Assembly (NCBI RefSeq): GCF_006516955.1
Contig: NZ_VHLG01000015.1
Span: 62,001-126,000 of the forward strand
From: Martelella alba
Lineage (GTDB): Bacteria > Pseudomonadota > Alphaproteobacteria > Rhizobiales > Rhizobiaceae
Direction of reading: 5' to 3'
Length of the DNA: 64,000 nucleotides
Each line of letters starts with the position of its first letter. Position 1 is the stretch's first letter. The translations under genes were made by a program, and so were the position numbers. The notes beneath the pieces were generated by a model that saw only the letters and a program-made list of their open reading frames with translations, was not told the origin of the DNA and did not search any database. Below, in pieces: positions 8,831 through 17,699 of the stretch.

Positions 8831-10606
8831 TCAGATGTCGTGAGACTGCAACCACATTTCCAGCAGTGCCACCTGCCAGAGTTCCGAGCCCCTGAGCGGC
8901 GTGATATGGCCGATCGGATCCAGGAACAGATCATCAAGATAGGATTTGTTGAACAGGCCGCGCTCGGAAGAGACCTGGCTCGTCAGTGCATCGCGCACCA
9001 TGTCGAGATATTCGCCAGAGATATATTTCAGCTGCGGAACCGGGAAATAGCCCTTCTTCCGGTCGATCACCTCATGCGGCACGACCAGACGGGCGGCATC
9101 CTTCAGCACACCCTTGCCGCCATCATTGAGCTTGAATTCGGCCGGAATGGTTGCCGCCAGTTCGGCCAGTTCATGATCGAGGAAGGGCACACGCGCTTCC
9201 AGCCCCCAGGCCATGGTCATGTTGTCGACGCGCTTGACCGGATCGTCGACCAGCATCACCTGGCTGTCGAGCCTGAGCGCCCGGTCAACCGGCCCGTCCG
9301 CACCATCGGCCATCAGATGGGCCGCAACGAATTCGCGGCTGACATCGGTTTCCGCCAGCCAGTCGGGCGACAGATGCCGCGCAAGCTTGGCGCGATCACG
9401 GTCAAAGAAGCCCTTTGCATAGTCGCCGACGACATCACCGGAATTTTCAAGCGGCGGATACCAGTGATAGCCGGCAAAGATTTCGTCAGCGCCCTGGCCG
9501 GACTGCACCACCTTGATATGTTTCGACACTTCGCGCGACAGCAGGAAGAAGCCGATATTGTCATAGGACACCATCGGCTCCGACATGGCATGGATCGTAT
9601 CCGGCAAAGCGCTCATCAGATCGGAAGACGGCACGAAGATCTTGTGGTGATCGGTATCGAAATGCCTGGCGATCAGGTCGGAATAGGTGAATTCATCGCC
9701 CTTTTCGCCATTGGCCTCTTCAAAGCCGATCGAGAAGGTCATCAGATCCTTCTGGCCTTCTTCGGCCAGCAGGCCGGTGATGATCGATGAATCCACGCCC
9801 CCCGACAGCAGCACGCCGACCGGCACATCGGCCACCATGCGGCGCTTGACGGCGAGGCGCAGCGCTTCAAGCACCCGGTCACGCCATTCTTCCCGCGACA
9901 GCGAGGCCGTTGCCGGATCACGCTGATGCGGTGGGTTCCAGTAACGCTCGTCTTCGTAAGAACCATCGGCGGCAAAGACCCGCGTCGTTGCCGGCGGCAG
10001 CTTTTTCACGCCCTTCAGGATCGTATGCGGCGGCGGCACCACGGCATGAAACGACATGTAATGATGCAGCGCGACCGGATCGATATTCCTGTCGATGCCG
10101 CCACCCGCCAGAAGGGCGGGAAGCGTCGAGGCAAAGCGCAGGCGCTTGCCCTCTTCAGCATAATAAAGCGGTTTGATGCCGAAACGGTCGCGCGCCATGA
10201 TGACCTTGCCGCTGTCACGCTCGGCAATGACGAAGGCGAACATGCCGTGGAAGCGCGACACGCAGTCGCGGCCCCAGGCGTGATAGGCCTTCATGATGAC
10301 TTCCGTATCGCCGGTGGAGAAGAAGCGATAGCCCTTGGCCTCAAGCTCGGCCCGCAGCTCTGGATAGTTGTAGATGCAGCCATTGAAGACGACCGTCAGC
10401 CCCAGCTCGGGGTCGACCATGGGCTGGGCCGCCTTTTCAGAGAGATCGATGATCTTCAGCCGCCGGTGTCCGAAGGCATAGCGCCCCTGGGCGACCACAC
10501 CGCTTCCATCCGGGCCGCGCGGGGCAAGGGCTGCGGTGATCCGCGCCACAGCTTCCGCATCGGCAAGGCTTCCATCAAATCTCAATTCTCCGGCAATTCC
10601 ACACAT
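8831..10606 (-). CDS. asnO: N-acetylglutaminylglutamine amidotransferase (asparagine synthetase-like)
   Basis: A 591-residue class II glutamine amidotransferase plus synthetase. The mature protein begins MCGIAGEL with nucleophile Cys2, which fixes the start at 10606 although the frame opens 11 codons earlier. The glutaminase domain covers about 1-190 (RGPDGSG, FNGCIYNY, DTEV). The synthetase domain has the PP-loop LSGGVDSS at 267-274. It transfers ammonia to the C-terminal carboxylate of N-acetylglutaminylglutamine to give NAGGN amide, an osmolyte of rhizobia and pseudomonads. First gene of the asnO-ngg-M42 operon, divergent from a MarR regulator. Confidence 0.94.
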   Translation of the reverse strand: MCGIAGELRFDGSLADAEAVARITAALAPRGPDGSGVVAQGRYAFGHRRLKIIDLSEKAAQPMVDPELGLTVVFNGCIYNYPELRAELEAKGYRFFSTGDTEVIMKAYHAWGRDCVSRFHGMFAFVIAERDSGKVIMARDRFGIKPLYYAEEGKRLRFASTLPALLAGGGIDRNIDPVALHHYMSFHAVVPPPHTILKGVKKLPPATTRVFAADGSYEDERYWNPPHQRDPATASLSREEWRDRVLEALRLAVKRRMVADVPVGVLLSGGVDSSIITGLLAEEGQKDLMTFSIGFEEANGEKGDEFTYSDLIARHFDTDHHKIFVPSSDLMSALPDTIHAMSEPMVSYDNIGFFLLSREVSKHIKVVQSGQGADEIFAGYHWYPPLENSGDVVGDYAKGFFDRDRAKLARHLSPDWLAETDVSREFVAAHLMADGADGPVDRALRLDSQVMLVDDPVKRVDNMTMAWGLEARVPFLDHELAELAATIPAEFKLNDGGKGVLKDAARLVVPHEVIDRKKGYFPVPQLKYISGEYLDMVRDALTSQVSSERGLFNKSYLDDLFLDPIGHITPLRGSELWQVALLEMWLQSHDI

Positions 10607-10730
10607 GATCGGTTCGTCGTCTCCATTGTTGTTACGCAATCAGAACGGGCGAGCGCCCGAAAGGTTTCGCGAAATCCATTACATCAAAAATCATTTGAGT
10701 TCAAATTATCTCTGTTGTAATAATATCGTC
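10607..10730. promoter_or_regulatory. Divergent asnO/marR promoter region with a palindromic operator candidate
   Basis: This 124 bp gap lies between the divergent asnO and marR starts and is much more AT-rich than its surroundings near marR. It holds a perfect 14 bp palindrome, ATTTGA-GT-TCAAAT, at 10693-10706, ending 24 nt before the marR start. MarR-family dimers usually bind short palindromes of this size in their own promoters, so it is a reasonable operator for MarR at both promoters. No consensus -35/-10 pair could be assigned with confidence. Confidence 0.5.
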
Positions 10731-11237
10731 ATGACTGAAACGCCCCTGACCGAAGACAATCAAAGAGCCTCTGAAAGCGCCCGCTCGGTGATGAAATCTC
10801 TGCGGCGGATTGCCCATGCCATGGACACGCGCTCCAAGCGCATCAGCCGCGAAACCGGCCTGACCATACCGCAGATCGCCGTGCTGGAAGCCGTGCGGGA
10901 TCAGGGCGCGCTGACCACAATGGCGATCTCGCGCCATGCGGATCTGAGCCCGGCCACCACGGTTACGATCCTTGACAAGCTGGAGGCCAAGGGCCTGATC
11001 GAGCGGCACCGCTCGCGCGAGGATCGCCGCATCGTCCGCGCTGTCCTGACGGAAGCGGGTCGTGAAACACTGACGACCGCACCCAATCTTTTCGGAGCGC
11101 AGTTTGCGACGGACTTCACCCGTTTCTCTGCGGAAGAGCGCGCCGAGATCGCTTCAGCCTTCCGCAAGGTCGCCGATCTTTTCGACCAGCCAAACATCAC
11201 GCCGCCCCACACCGCCGACCTTCCGGCTGGCGGCTGA
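10731..11237 (+). CDS. MarR-family transcriptional regulator next to NAGGN operon
   Basis: A 168-residue MarR protein: helical N-terminus (about 1-40), winged helix with recognition helix in LSPATTVTILDKLEAKGLI and the wing RSREDRRIVRAVLTEAG (D-R-R signature). I use the ATG at 10731; an open frame reaches back into the asnO promoter but has no sign of coding there. It is divergent from asnO, so it is the likely regulator of NAGGN synthesis. The signal (osmotic stress or a metabolite) cannot be read from the sequence. Confidence 0.88.
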   Translation: MTETPLTEDNQRASESARSVMKSLRRIAHAMDTRSKRISRETGLTIPQIAVLEAVRDQGALTTMAISRHADLSPATTVTILDKLEAKGLIERHRSREDRRIVRAVLTEAGRETLTTAPNLFGAQFATDFTRFSAEERAEIASAFRKVADLFDQPNITPPHTADLPAGG

Positions 11238-11326
11238 TCAGCCATTGCCCGGCTGGCTCGGCTTGATTGTTCTTCGTTGCTTGCACGATGAACGAGCCAG
11301 GGCGACAACAGGTTCCCGGCCTTTTG

Positions 11327-11590
11327 CTATTCTTGCATCCTACACCGCGCTTCGGCCGAGCGGATGATATCCTTCAGCGCGGCGGCAACGCGGGTCTCGT
11401 GGGCAAAGGCGCCATCGGGCGACAGACCCGGATCCTCATCCTGTTCGCGCACATTCAACAGCCCGCCGATCGCGCGACCGAAAGCGGCGCTGAGCGTCTT
11501 GTCCTCAAACATTGCTGCCAGCATGGCCACCACTGTCTCGTGCTGGGCGGCGACCCGGGCCTCCAGCTGTTCGAAGCGTTCATCATTCAT
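11327..11590 (-). CDS. Small hypothetical protein (87 aa)
   Basis: A short helical protein not recognised as any family. It begins MNDERFEQLEARVAAQHETV, where hydrophobic positions in the first 30 residues could form a short coiled coil. It has no signal peptide or membrane segment. A good ribosome site (GGGAG about 9 nt before the ATG) supports translation, and the gene fills an otherwise empty gap between marR and the sulfatase gene, on the opposite strand to both. Codon use looks like that of its neighbours. It could still be a chance frame. Confidence 0.5.
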   Translation of the reverse strand: MNDERFEQLEARVAAQHETVVAMLAAMFEDKTLSAAFGRAIGGLLNVREQDEDPGLSPDGAFAHETRVAAALKDIIRSAEARCRMQE

Positions 11591-11734
11591 CGTGTGATCT
11601 CCCGTTCCTCATAAAATCAAGCTGGCCATTCCGGACATTTTTTCAATCCCGGCATCGCATTCGTCATTGAAAGATTTGCCATCAGGGGGTGTTATGGTCT
11701 TGTCCAATCCTCCTCTCCCCAAGGATGCCAGAAC

Positions 11735-13267
11735 GTGAGCAAAGCGATTAAGCCGAACATTCTGCTGATCACGGCCGACCAGTGGCGCGGCGACTGCCTC
11801 GGTGTTGCCGGCCACCCGACGATCAGAACGCCGCATATCGACGCGCTGGCCGATGAAGGCGTGACCTTCCTCAAACATTATGCCGGGACAGCGCCCTGTT
11901 CGCCAGCGCGCGCCACGCTCTATACCGGCCTCTACCAGATGAACCACCGCGTTTGCCGCAATGGAACGCCGCTTGATGCCCGGTTTGACAATCTGGCGCA
12001 GATGGCACGGCGCGCCGGCTATGATCCGACACTTTTCGGCTATACCGACACCTCGCCCGATCCGCGGTCCCTGTCCGAGCGCGATCAGCAGCTGACCAGC
12101 TATGAGGGCGTTCTGCCGGGCTTTACCGTGCGCCAGCTTTTGCCCGAGCATGAGAAGCAATGGCTCTCCTGGCTACGCCTGCGCGGTCATGAGGACGCTC
12201 TCGACCGTTCCTATCACACCGCAACCGGAAAACACGGCGACGGCGTTTCCAATGCACCGCCGCGCTACGGCAAGGACGAAACCCAGACGGCCTTTCTGAC
12301 CGACGAATTCCTGCGCTGGCATTCCGAACAGGAGGCAAGCTGGTTCGCCCATGTCTCCTTCCTGCGCCCGCATCCGCCCTATGTGGTGCCTGAACCCTAC
12401 AACACCATGTTCTCACCCGAGCAGAATATCGCCGCTGCCCGCGCCACAAGCCGCGAGGAAGAAGCAAAGCTTCACCCCTTCGTCCGCTGGCTGGTCGAAG
12501 ATCAGGGGACAAAGAAGAAAAAGAGTTTCATTCCCGGTGCCAAGGGCAAGATCGAGGAATGGGATGCGTCCGCCTTCGACCAGATCCGGGCCCTTTATTA
12601 TGGCATGATTGCCGAAGTCGATGCCCAGATCGGCCGTATGCTCGCCGCCATCCGCAAGGCCGGCCAGTGGAACAACACCATCATCATCGTCACTTCCGAT
12701 CACGGCGAGCTGATGGGCGATCACTGGTTGCTCGGCAAGGGTGGCTTTTTTGACGGTAGCTACCATATTCCGCTGATCATCCGCGATCCGAAGAGCCCGA
12801 AGGCCTATGGCCGCAAGGTCAAGGCCTTCACCTCCGCCGCCGATATCTTTCCAACCCTGGCCCAGCGGCTGCAGGTGGAGCCCCGGACCCACCCCGACGG
12901 AGCTTCGCTGATGCCCTTCATCAAGGGCAAGACGGCACCCGGCTGGCGTGATGCGGCCTTTTTCGAATATGATTTTCGCGGCATTGCCAAGGAGAAGGCA
13001 GAGAACCATTTCGACCTGCCCTATCAGCGCTGCAATCTCGCCGTGGTGCGTGATGACCGGTTCAAATATGTCCACTTCCCCGGCCTGCCGCCGCTGCTCT
13101 TCGACCTTGAAGCCGATCCGATGGAGCTGGACAACCTTGCCGATGACCCGGCCTTCCACGAGATCCGGCTTATCTATGCCGAAAAACTGCTTGACCTGAG
13201 AGCAAGCCATCTCGACCAGACTCTCGCCTCCATGGAACTGACAGGCGACGGGATTGTTAAAGCCTGA
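11735..13267 (+). CDS. Formylglycine-type sulfatase / phosphonate monoester hydrolase-like enzyme
   Basis: A 510-residue alkaline-phosphatase-superfamily hydrolase. Metal ligand D15 lies in TADQWRGD; C55-S-P-A-R59 is the CxPxR signature whose Cys is oxidised to formylglycine, the catalytic nucleophile. A second metal site is seen in VTSDHGELMGDHWLLGK. Overall order (LTGLY-like YTGLYQMNHR, RPHPPYV, YEYDFR-like FEYDFRG, RYKYVHF-like FKYVHFPGLPPLLFDL) matches the Rhizobium phosphonate monoester hydrolase/arylsulfatase group more than choline sulfatase. Start is GTG with AAGGA 9 nt upstream. No signal peptide, so probably cytoplasmic. The formylglycine-generating enzyme is not in this window. Natural substrate unknown: sulfate ester, phosphonate or phosphodiester. 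Confidence 0.88.
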   Translation: MSKAIKPNILLITADQWRGDCLGVAGHPTIRTPHIDALADEGVTFLKHYAGTAPCSPARATLYTGLYQMNHRVCRNGTPLDARFDNLAQMARRAGYDPTLFGYTDTSPDPRSLSERDQQLTSYEGVLPGFTVRQLLPEHEKQWLSWLRLRGHEDALDRSYHTATGKHGDGVSNAPPRYGKDETQTAFLTDEFLRWHSEQEASWFAHVSFLRPHPPYVVPEPYNTMFSPEQNIAAARATSREEEAKLHPFVRWLVEDQGTKKKKSFIPGAKGKIEEWDASAFDQIRALYYGMIAEVDAQIGRMLAAIRKAGQWNNTIIIVTSDHGELMGDHWLLGKGGFFDGSYHIPLIIRDPKSPKAYGRKVKAFTSAADIFPTLAQRLQVEPRTHPDGASLMPFIKGKTAPGWRDAAFFEYDFRGIAKEKAENHFDLPYQRCNLAVVRDDRFKYVHFPGLPPLLFDLEADPMELDNLADDPAFHEIRLIYAEKLLDLRASHLDQTLASMELTGDGIVKA

Positions 13268-13298
13268 GACCGCGGCAAAGCGCTCACCTTTCCGCCAG

Positions 13299-13326
13299 CA
13301 TTCCGGCCGGAAGCCGGAATGTTTTT
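13299..13326 (+). terminator. Rho-independent terminator after the sulfatase gene
   Basis: Perfect 9 bp stem CATTCCGGC/GCCGGAATG with a 5 nt loop followed directly by TTTTT, 32 nt after the sulfatase stop. The sulfatase is therefore probably monocistronic. The remaining ~110 bp before the next gene also contains a short palindrome CAAAACGCTTTTG (13350-13362) of unknown role. Confidence 0.85.
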
Positions 13327-13438
13327 GGCGCCAGCACGCTGCATTGCAGCAAAACGCTTTTGCAGTGGGACGCAATTTCCTCTAGACCGGGACAAAATCA
13401 AAATTCACGACTGAGAAAAATCTGAAAAGAGGTGGAAT

Positions 13439-14191
13439 ATGGCAAAGACGGTTCTGATCACGGGAGCGACGGCCGGGTTCGGACTGGCCGCGGCCAGAAA
13501 ATTTGCTGAAGCCGGCTGGAAGGTCATCGGAACGGGGCGCCGCGCCGAACGGCTGGAGGCGCTGAAGACGGAACTTGGCGATAATTTCCTCGGACTTGCC
13601 TTTGATATCGCGGATGAAAAGGCGATAGCCGCAGCACTCGCGTCACTGCCGGAAGATTTCAGGGCTATCGATGTGCTGGTCAATAATGCAGGGCTGGCGC
13701 TCGGCACGGCACCGGCGCCGAAGACCAGCCTTGAAGACTGGAACCGGATGATCGACACCAATATCCGCGGCCTCGTCACCATCACCCATCACATGCTGCC
13801 GGGCCTGATCGCCGAGAAGGGCGTCATTATCAACCTGTCCTCGATTGCGGCGAAATACCCCTATCCGGGCGGCAATGTCTATGGCGGCACCAAGGCCTTC
13901 GTGAAGCAGTTCTCGCTTGGCCTGCGCTCCGATCTGCATGGCACAGGCGTGCGCGTTACCTCAATCGAGCCCGGCATGGCCGAAAGCGAATTCACACTGG
14001 TGCGCACCCATGGCAGCCAGGAAGCCTCCGACAATCTCTATCGCGGGGCAAAGCCGCTGACGCCGGAAGATATCGCTGAAACCATCTTCTGGGTCGCCAC
14101 CCAGCCGGCACATGTCAACATCAACGCACTGGAACTGATGCCGGTCAGCCAGTCCTGGGCCCCCTTCCAGGTGCATCGCGAAGAAGGCTGA
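13439..14191 (+). CDS. ydfG: Short-chain dehydrogenase, YdfG-like
   Basis: A 250-residue classical SDR. Nucleotide-binding motif TGATAGFG near residues 8-15, with RRAER suggesting NADP(H) preference; NNAG at about 81-84; catalytic Ser in INLSSIAAKYPYPGG; and YGGTK supplying the Tyr/Lys pair. The pattern fits YdfG, which oxidises the beta-hydroxyl of serine, allo-threonine and 3-hydroxy acids and also reduces malonic semialdehyde. Start has AGAGGTGG upstream. It is flanked by terminators, so it is its own unit. Family assignment is firm; exact substrate is inference. Confidence 0.85.
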   Translation: MAKTVLITGATAGFGLAAARKFAEAGWKVIGTGRRAERLEALKTELGDNFLGLAFDIADEKAIAAALASLPEDFRAIDVLVNNAGLALGTAPAPKTSLEDWNRMIDTNIRGLVTITHHMLPGLIAEKGVIINLSSIAAKYPYPGGNVYGGTKAFVKQFSLGLRSDLHGTGVRVTSIEPGMAESEFTLVRTHGSQEASDNLYRGAKPLTPEDIAETIFWVATQPAHVNINALELMPVSQSWAPFQVHREEG

Positions 14192-14204
14192 GCCTGCCGG
14201 TAGT

Positions 14205-14232
14205 AGAATGGCGGCCTTTCGGCCGCCATTCT
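14205..14232 (+). terminator. Stem-loop after ydfG
   Basis: Perfect 12 bp stem AGAATGGCGGCC/GGCCGCCATTCT with a TTTC loop, 13 nt after the ydfG stop. No clear T-run follows, so it may act as a terminator or as a 3'-end stabiliser. It lies immediately left of repeat copy 2. Confidence 0.6.
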
Positions 14233-14235
14233 GAT

Positions 14236-14430
14236 TGCTAACAAACCTAGTCCCCATCTCTAGCGTCATGCCTGTGCTTGTCACAGGCATCCAGCCACCG
14301 CGCGTCTGCGCGGCGAGGAATCGTTTATCCAATGCCCTGAAGAGCCTGGATCCCCGTGACAAGCACGGGGATGACGACGGAGGGGCGGCTATTCCACCCC
14401 AAACGGACAACCTGAATGGCTTTGCCAGCA
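14236..14430 (-). repeat. Three-hairpin intergenic repeat, copy 2 (inverted)
   Basis: About 195 bp, opposite orientation to copies 1 and 3, between the convergent ends of two SDR genes. Outer ends read TGCTAACAAA and TTTGCCAGCA. Core 14264-14376. Read on the minus strand the left hairpin (ATCCCCGTG, loop CTTGT) and right hairpin (ATGCCTGTG, loop ACAAG) are identical to copy 1, while the central hairpin is CCGCGC/GCGCGG with loop AGAC. No coding potential. Confidence 0.85.
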
Positions 14431-14435
14431 GCCAG

Positions 14436-14459
14436 AATGGCGGTTCGAAAACCGCCATT
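14436..14459 (-). terminator. Stem-loop after the second SDR gene
   Basis: Perfect 10 bp stem AATGGCGGTT/AACCGCCATT with a 4 nt loop, 9 nt beyond the stop of the minus-strand SDR. It lacks a strong T-run in the minus direction. Its AATGGCGG arm also occurs in the ydfG stem-loop on the other side of repeat copy 2. Confidence 0.55.
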
Positions 14460-14468
14460 TGCATCCGT

Positions 14469-15344
14469 TCAGCCGTCGACATCTTCCGGCTCGCCGACAA
14501 GAAATTTCTTGAACCGCTCATAGTAAGTCGGATGCCAACGCGACAACGGCGGACGGTTTTCAACAATATCGCCCGCAGCCCAGAGGATGCGCTTTTCATC
14601 CGTTGCGCGATCAACCTCGCCATCGGGGCAGAGAATGTAGAAATCATCCGTGCCGAGCTTTTCGAGGAGAAAGGCCACCGTCTGTTCCGGGGTCCAGGCG
14701 CCTTCGGGCTTTTCGGTCCGGCTGCCTGCCGTCAGCGGCGTGAAGACAAAACCCGGAATGAAAAGCCGCGTATCGACCTTGCAGCCATCTCGGTTGCGCA
14801 GGTCGTAATGCAGTGCTTCGGTGAAGGCCTTCACGCCGGCCTTGGCAACATTATAGGCAGGATCGCCCGGCGGTGTGGTGATGCCCTGTTTCGAACCGGT
14901 ATTGATGATCACCGCATCCTCACCATGATCAATCATCTCAGGTCCGAATATCCGTGTGCCGTTGATCACGCCCATCAGATTGATATCGATGACGCGGCTC
15001 CAGGCCATCTGGCTACCGAAAATGGAACTGCCGGGCTGGATCGCTGCATTGTTCATCAGCACATGCACATTGCCAAAGGCCTGCGAGGCCGCGCGCTCCA
15101 GTTCCTCAAGCGAGGACAGATCCGACACATCGGTGGCCTGGGCAAGCACACCGCCGCCATTGGGCTCGGCAACAGCCAGAACCGTCTCGGCCGCGCGGAC
15201 AAGCTTTTCACTCTTCAGGTCGGCAATGACGACATTCATGCCGCCTGCGGCAAAACGAAGGGCTGCAGCAAGGCCAATGCCCGACGCGCCACCGGTTACG
15301 ACTGCGGTATTGCCGGCCTTGATGGCCGGATGCGATTGCGCCAT
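14469..15344 (-). CDS. SDR-family oxidoreductase
   Basis: A 291-residue short-chain dehydrogenase. Motifs: TGGASGIG near 18-25, an acidic residue in [10 protein letters not shown] that points to NAD(H), NNAA, catalytic Ser in [10 protein letters not shown] and a [11 protein letters not shown] active site (Tyr, Lys). A longer than usual C-terminal part (about 220-291) is of unknown role. GGGAGGA precedes the ATG. It is transcribed away from argG and ends convergently with ydfG. Substrate unknown. Confidence 0.85.
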   Translation of the reverse strand: MAQSHPAIKAGNTAVVTGGASGIGLAAALRFAAGGMNVVIADLKSEKLVRAAETVLAVAEPNGGGVLAQATDVSDLSSLEELERAASQAFGNVHVLMNNAAIQPGSSIFGSQMAWSRVIDINLMGVINGTRIFGPEMIDHGEDAVIINTGSKQGITTPPGDPAYNVAKAGVKAFTEALHYDLRNRDGCKVDTRLFIPGFVFTPLTAGSRTEKPEGAWTPEQTVAFLLEKLGTDDFYILCPDGEVDRATDEKRILWAAGDIVENRPPLSRWHPTYYERFKKFLVGEPEDVDG

Positions 15345-15544
15345 GTCTTCCTCCCGTTTCTATCCCTGCTCATATAAATGTGACTGCGGCCAGCCCCGGT
15401 TGCAAGCCCCTTAAGCCGATAGGCGTAAGGAGAAGTGCTTCTCACACGTTGTTTTCCTTGCACGTGGCGACAAAGGCGCTAAAACGGCAACAAATGCTTG
15501 AAAACGGCTTCTCGAAGCCTTTGACCAGATGGACTGAAACACAC
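15345..15544. promoter_or_regulatory. Divergent SDR/argG upstream region
   Basis: A 200 bp gap between divergent starts. In front of argG, CTTGCAC (about 15457-15463) followed some 16 nt later by a TAAAAC segment is a weak candidate for an alphaproteobacterial housekeeping promoter. I see no riboswitch or arginine-repressor-type box. Confidence 0.3.
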
Positions 15545-16768
15545 ATGGCCTCGCACAATAACATCAAGAAGGTCGTGCTCGCCTATTCGGGCGGCCTCGA
15601 CACCTCGATCATCCTGAAATGGCTCCAGACCGAACTCGGCGCTGAAGTCGTTACCTTCACCGCCGATCTCGGCCAGGGTGAGGAGCTGGAACCCGCACGC
15701 AAGAAGGCAGAAAATGCCGGTGTGAAGGAAATCTATATCGAGGATGTGCGCGAAGAATTCGTCCGCGACTTCGTCTTTCCGATGTTCCGCGCCAATGCCG
15801 TTTATGAAGGCGTCTACCTGCTCGGCACCTCGATTGCCCGGCCGCTGATTTCCAAGAAGCTGATCGAGATCGCCCGCGAAACCGGCGCCGACGCGATTGC
15901 CCATGGCGCCACCGGCAAGGGCAACGACCAGGTCCGTTTCGAAATGTCGGCCTATGCGCTGAACCCCGACATCAAGATCATCGCCCCGTGGCGCGACTGG
16001 ACCTTCAAGAGCCGCACAGAGCTTCTGGAATTTGCCGAAAAGCACCAGATCCAGATTGCCAAGAACAAGCGCGGCGAAGCGCCCTTCTCGGTTGACGCCA
16101 ACCTGCTGCATTCCTCTTCCGAAGGCCGCGTGCTGGAAGATCCGGCGGTCGAAGCACCGGAATATGTGCATATGCGCACCATCTCGCCGGAAGCCGCCCC
16201 CGACCAGCCGACCATCATCAAGATCGGTTTCAAGAAGGGCGACGCCGTTTCCATCAATGGCGAGAAAATGAGCCCGGCAACGCTGCTGGCCAAGCTCAAC
16301 GATTATGGCCGCGACAATGGTATCGGCCGTCTCGACCTCGTCGAAAACCGCTTTGTCGGCATGAAGTCGCGCGGCGTTTATGAAACGCCCGGCGGCACCA
16401 TCCTGCTTTCCGCCCACCGTGCGATTGAAAGCATCACGCTTGACCGGGGTGCAGCGCACCTGAAGGACGAGCTGATGCCGAAATATGCAGAGCTCATCTA
16501 TTACGGCTTCTGGTTCTCGCCCGAGCGCGAAATGCTGCAGGCCCTGATCGACAAGAGCCAGGAACATGTTGAAGGCGAAGTCACGCTGAAGCTCTACAAG
16601 GGCAATGTCATCGTCATCGGCCGCGAGAGCGACAAGTCGCTCTATTCGGAAGCCCTCGTCACCTTCGAGGACGACCATGGCGCCTATGACCAGAAGGATG
16701 CTGCCGGCTTCATCAAGCTGAACGCACTGCGCCTGCGTACGCTCGCCAAGCGCAATCAGCAGGGCTGA
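15545..16768 (+). CDS. argG: Argininosuccinate synthase
   Basis: A 407-residue enzyme that joins citrulline and aspartate with ATP to argininosuccinate in arginine synthesis, in the cytoplasm. The ATP pyrophosphatase motif [11 protein letters not shown] lies near residues 10-20, followed by DLGQGEELE and the conserved [13 protein letters not shown] and [14 protein letters not shown] segments. The frame opens at 15380, but family alignment and length place the start at the ATG at 15545 (MASHNNIKK). It is a single gene with its own terminator, and is the clearest housekeeping chromosomal anchor in the window. Confidence 0.97.
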   Translation: MASHNNIKKVVLAYSGGLDTSIILKWLQTELGAEVVTFTADLGQGEELEPARKKAENAGVKEIYIEDVREEFVRDFVFPMFRANAVYEGVYLLGTSIARPLISKKLIEIARETGADAIAHGATGKGNDQVRFEMSAYALNPDIKIIAPWRDWTFKSRTELLEFAEKHQIQIAKNKRGEAPFSVDANLLHSSSEGRVLEDPAVEAPEYVHMRTISPEAAPDQPTIIKIGFKKGDAVSINGEKMSPATLLAKLNDYGRDNGIGRLDLVENRFVGMKSRGVYETPGGTILLSAHRAIESITLDRGAAHLKDELMPKYAELIYYGFWFSPEREMLQALIDKSQEHVEGEVTLKLYKGNVIVIGRESDKSLYSEALVTFEDDHGAYDQKDAAGFIKLNALRLRTLAKRNQQG

Positions 16769-16791
16769 TCACAGTCCGCATCCAAATCACG

Positions 16792-16818
16792 AAAGGCGGC
16801 CCGACGGGCCGCCTTTTT
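16792..16818 (+). terminator. Rho-independent terminator of argG
   Basis: Perfect 11 bp stem AAAGGCGGCCC/GGGCCGCCTTT with loop GAC, ending in TTTTT, 23 nt after the argG stop. The A-rich left side could also serve the minus-strand gene that ends at 16836. Confidence 0.92.
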
Positions 16819-16835
16819 GTTATCGCGTCAGTGCC

Positions 16836-17564
16836 TTATGCCGGAGCGACGGCTGCATCTTCGGCCTCACTGGCCGCATCTTCAGCCTCGCAGGATCTGT
16901 ATAGATCGACCAGCACCACGGAAATATAGATGAGGCCAAATATCTCGAATGCAGCCCTGAAGGTGATCAGCGCTATGATTGATGGCGAATACTCACTGTT
17001 GGTCAGCACGAAGGCAAAGATTGGCGCAACATCCAGAATGAAGCCTGGTAGCGCGCAGACAAGTGAAAAGCGCCAGAACACGAACCAGAAATGCCGCTGC
17101 CCTCGGACGAGAGCCTGGCTGAACGACGCCCTTCCCTCAATTGTTGCCGGAAGCCATGTGCCGAGCAGGGAAAGGAAAACAGACAGGGATATGTAGAGCA
17201 GTGGTGACGCTACAAAAACCATGAGTACATTCGCGATCCTGCGATCAAAACTCGTTACAAAGTAGATAGTCAGCGCGAAGACCGGAACCCCGGCCAACGC
17301 CAAAATCAGCAACGTCCGGAACATGAAACCCCACAGCGTTGATGGCTTTCCATGACTGCGCAACAACCGCAAGGGAACACCTGCCAGTCTCGCCTGCATG
17401 AACATGTTAAACGCACTGATGTAACCAACGACCAGGCCGACAGCAATTCCTTTTGAACTTCCGAAAGAACGTTCCAGAACAAACGGCAAGCCTACAATGA
17501 CCACAAAGATCGTCGTGAACACCCAGACATTCTGCCTGATCATTGAGAATGTATCTTTCAGCAT
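16836..17564 (-). CDS. Hypothetical polytopic membrane protein
   Basis: A 242-residue protein with about six hydrophobic segments, approximately residues 12-30, 36-52, 82-108, 112-140, 168-188 and 195-220. I recognise no family; the layout resembles a 6-helix bundle similar to DUF975/YciC-type membrane proteins, which is only a guess. The C-terminus is a short acidic duplication (EAEDAASEAEDAA). I chose the ATG at 17564 because GAGGGGGGA lies just ahead of it; an earlier in-frame ATG overlaps that ribosome site. It is separated from the MFS gene by 135 bp and may share its transcript. Confidence 0.75.
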   Translation of the reverse strand: MLKDTFSMIRQNVWVFTTIFVVIVGLPFVLERSFGSSKGIAVGLVVGYISAFNMFMQARLAGVPLRLLRSHGKPSTLWGFMFRTLLILALAGVPVFALTIYFVTSFDRRIANVLMVFVASPLLYISLSVFLSLLGTWLPATIEGRASFSQALVRGQRHFWFVFWRFSLVCALPGFILDVAPIFAFVLTNSEYSPSIIALITFRAAFEIFGLIYISVVLVDLYRSCEAEDAASEAEDAAVAPA

Positions 17565-17699
17565 GGAGTCCCCCCTCAAATACTGCTTGATATCACAACC
17601 TGAATTGACATAATGGAAAGGTACGGCAGCCGGTCAACCGAAAAGTCTGTATCGGCCATCATGCCACACGACAGCGCATCCTGGTTCGCTGAAGTCGCG

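Noticed and set aside
15479-16678. A 399-codon minus-strand frame
   Set aside because: Antisense shadow of argG; no motif or ribosome site.
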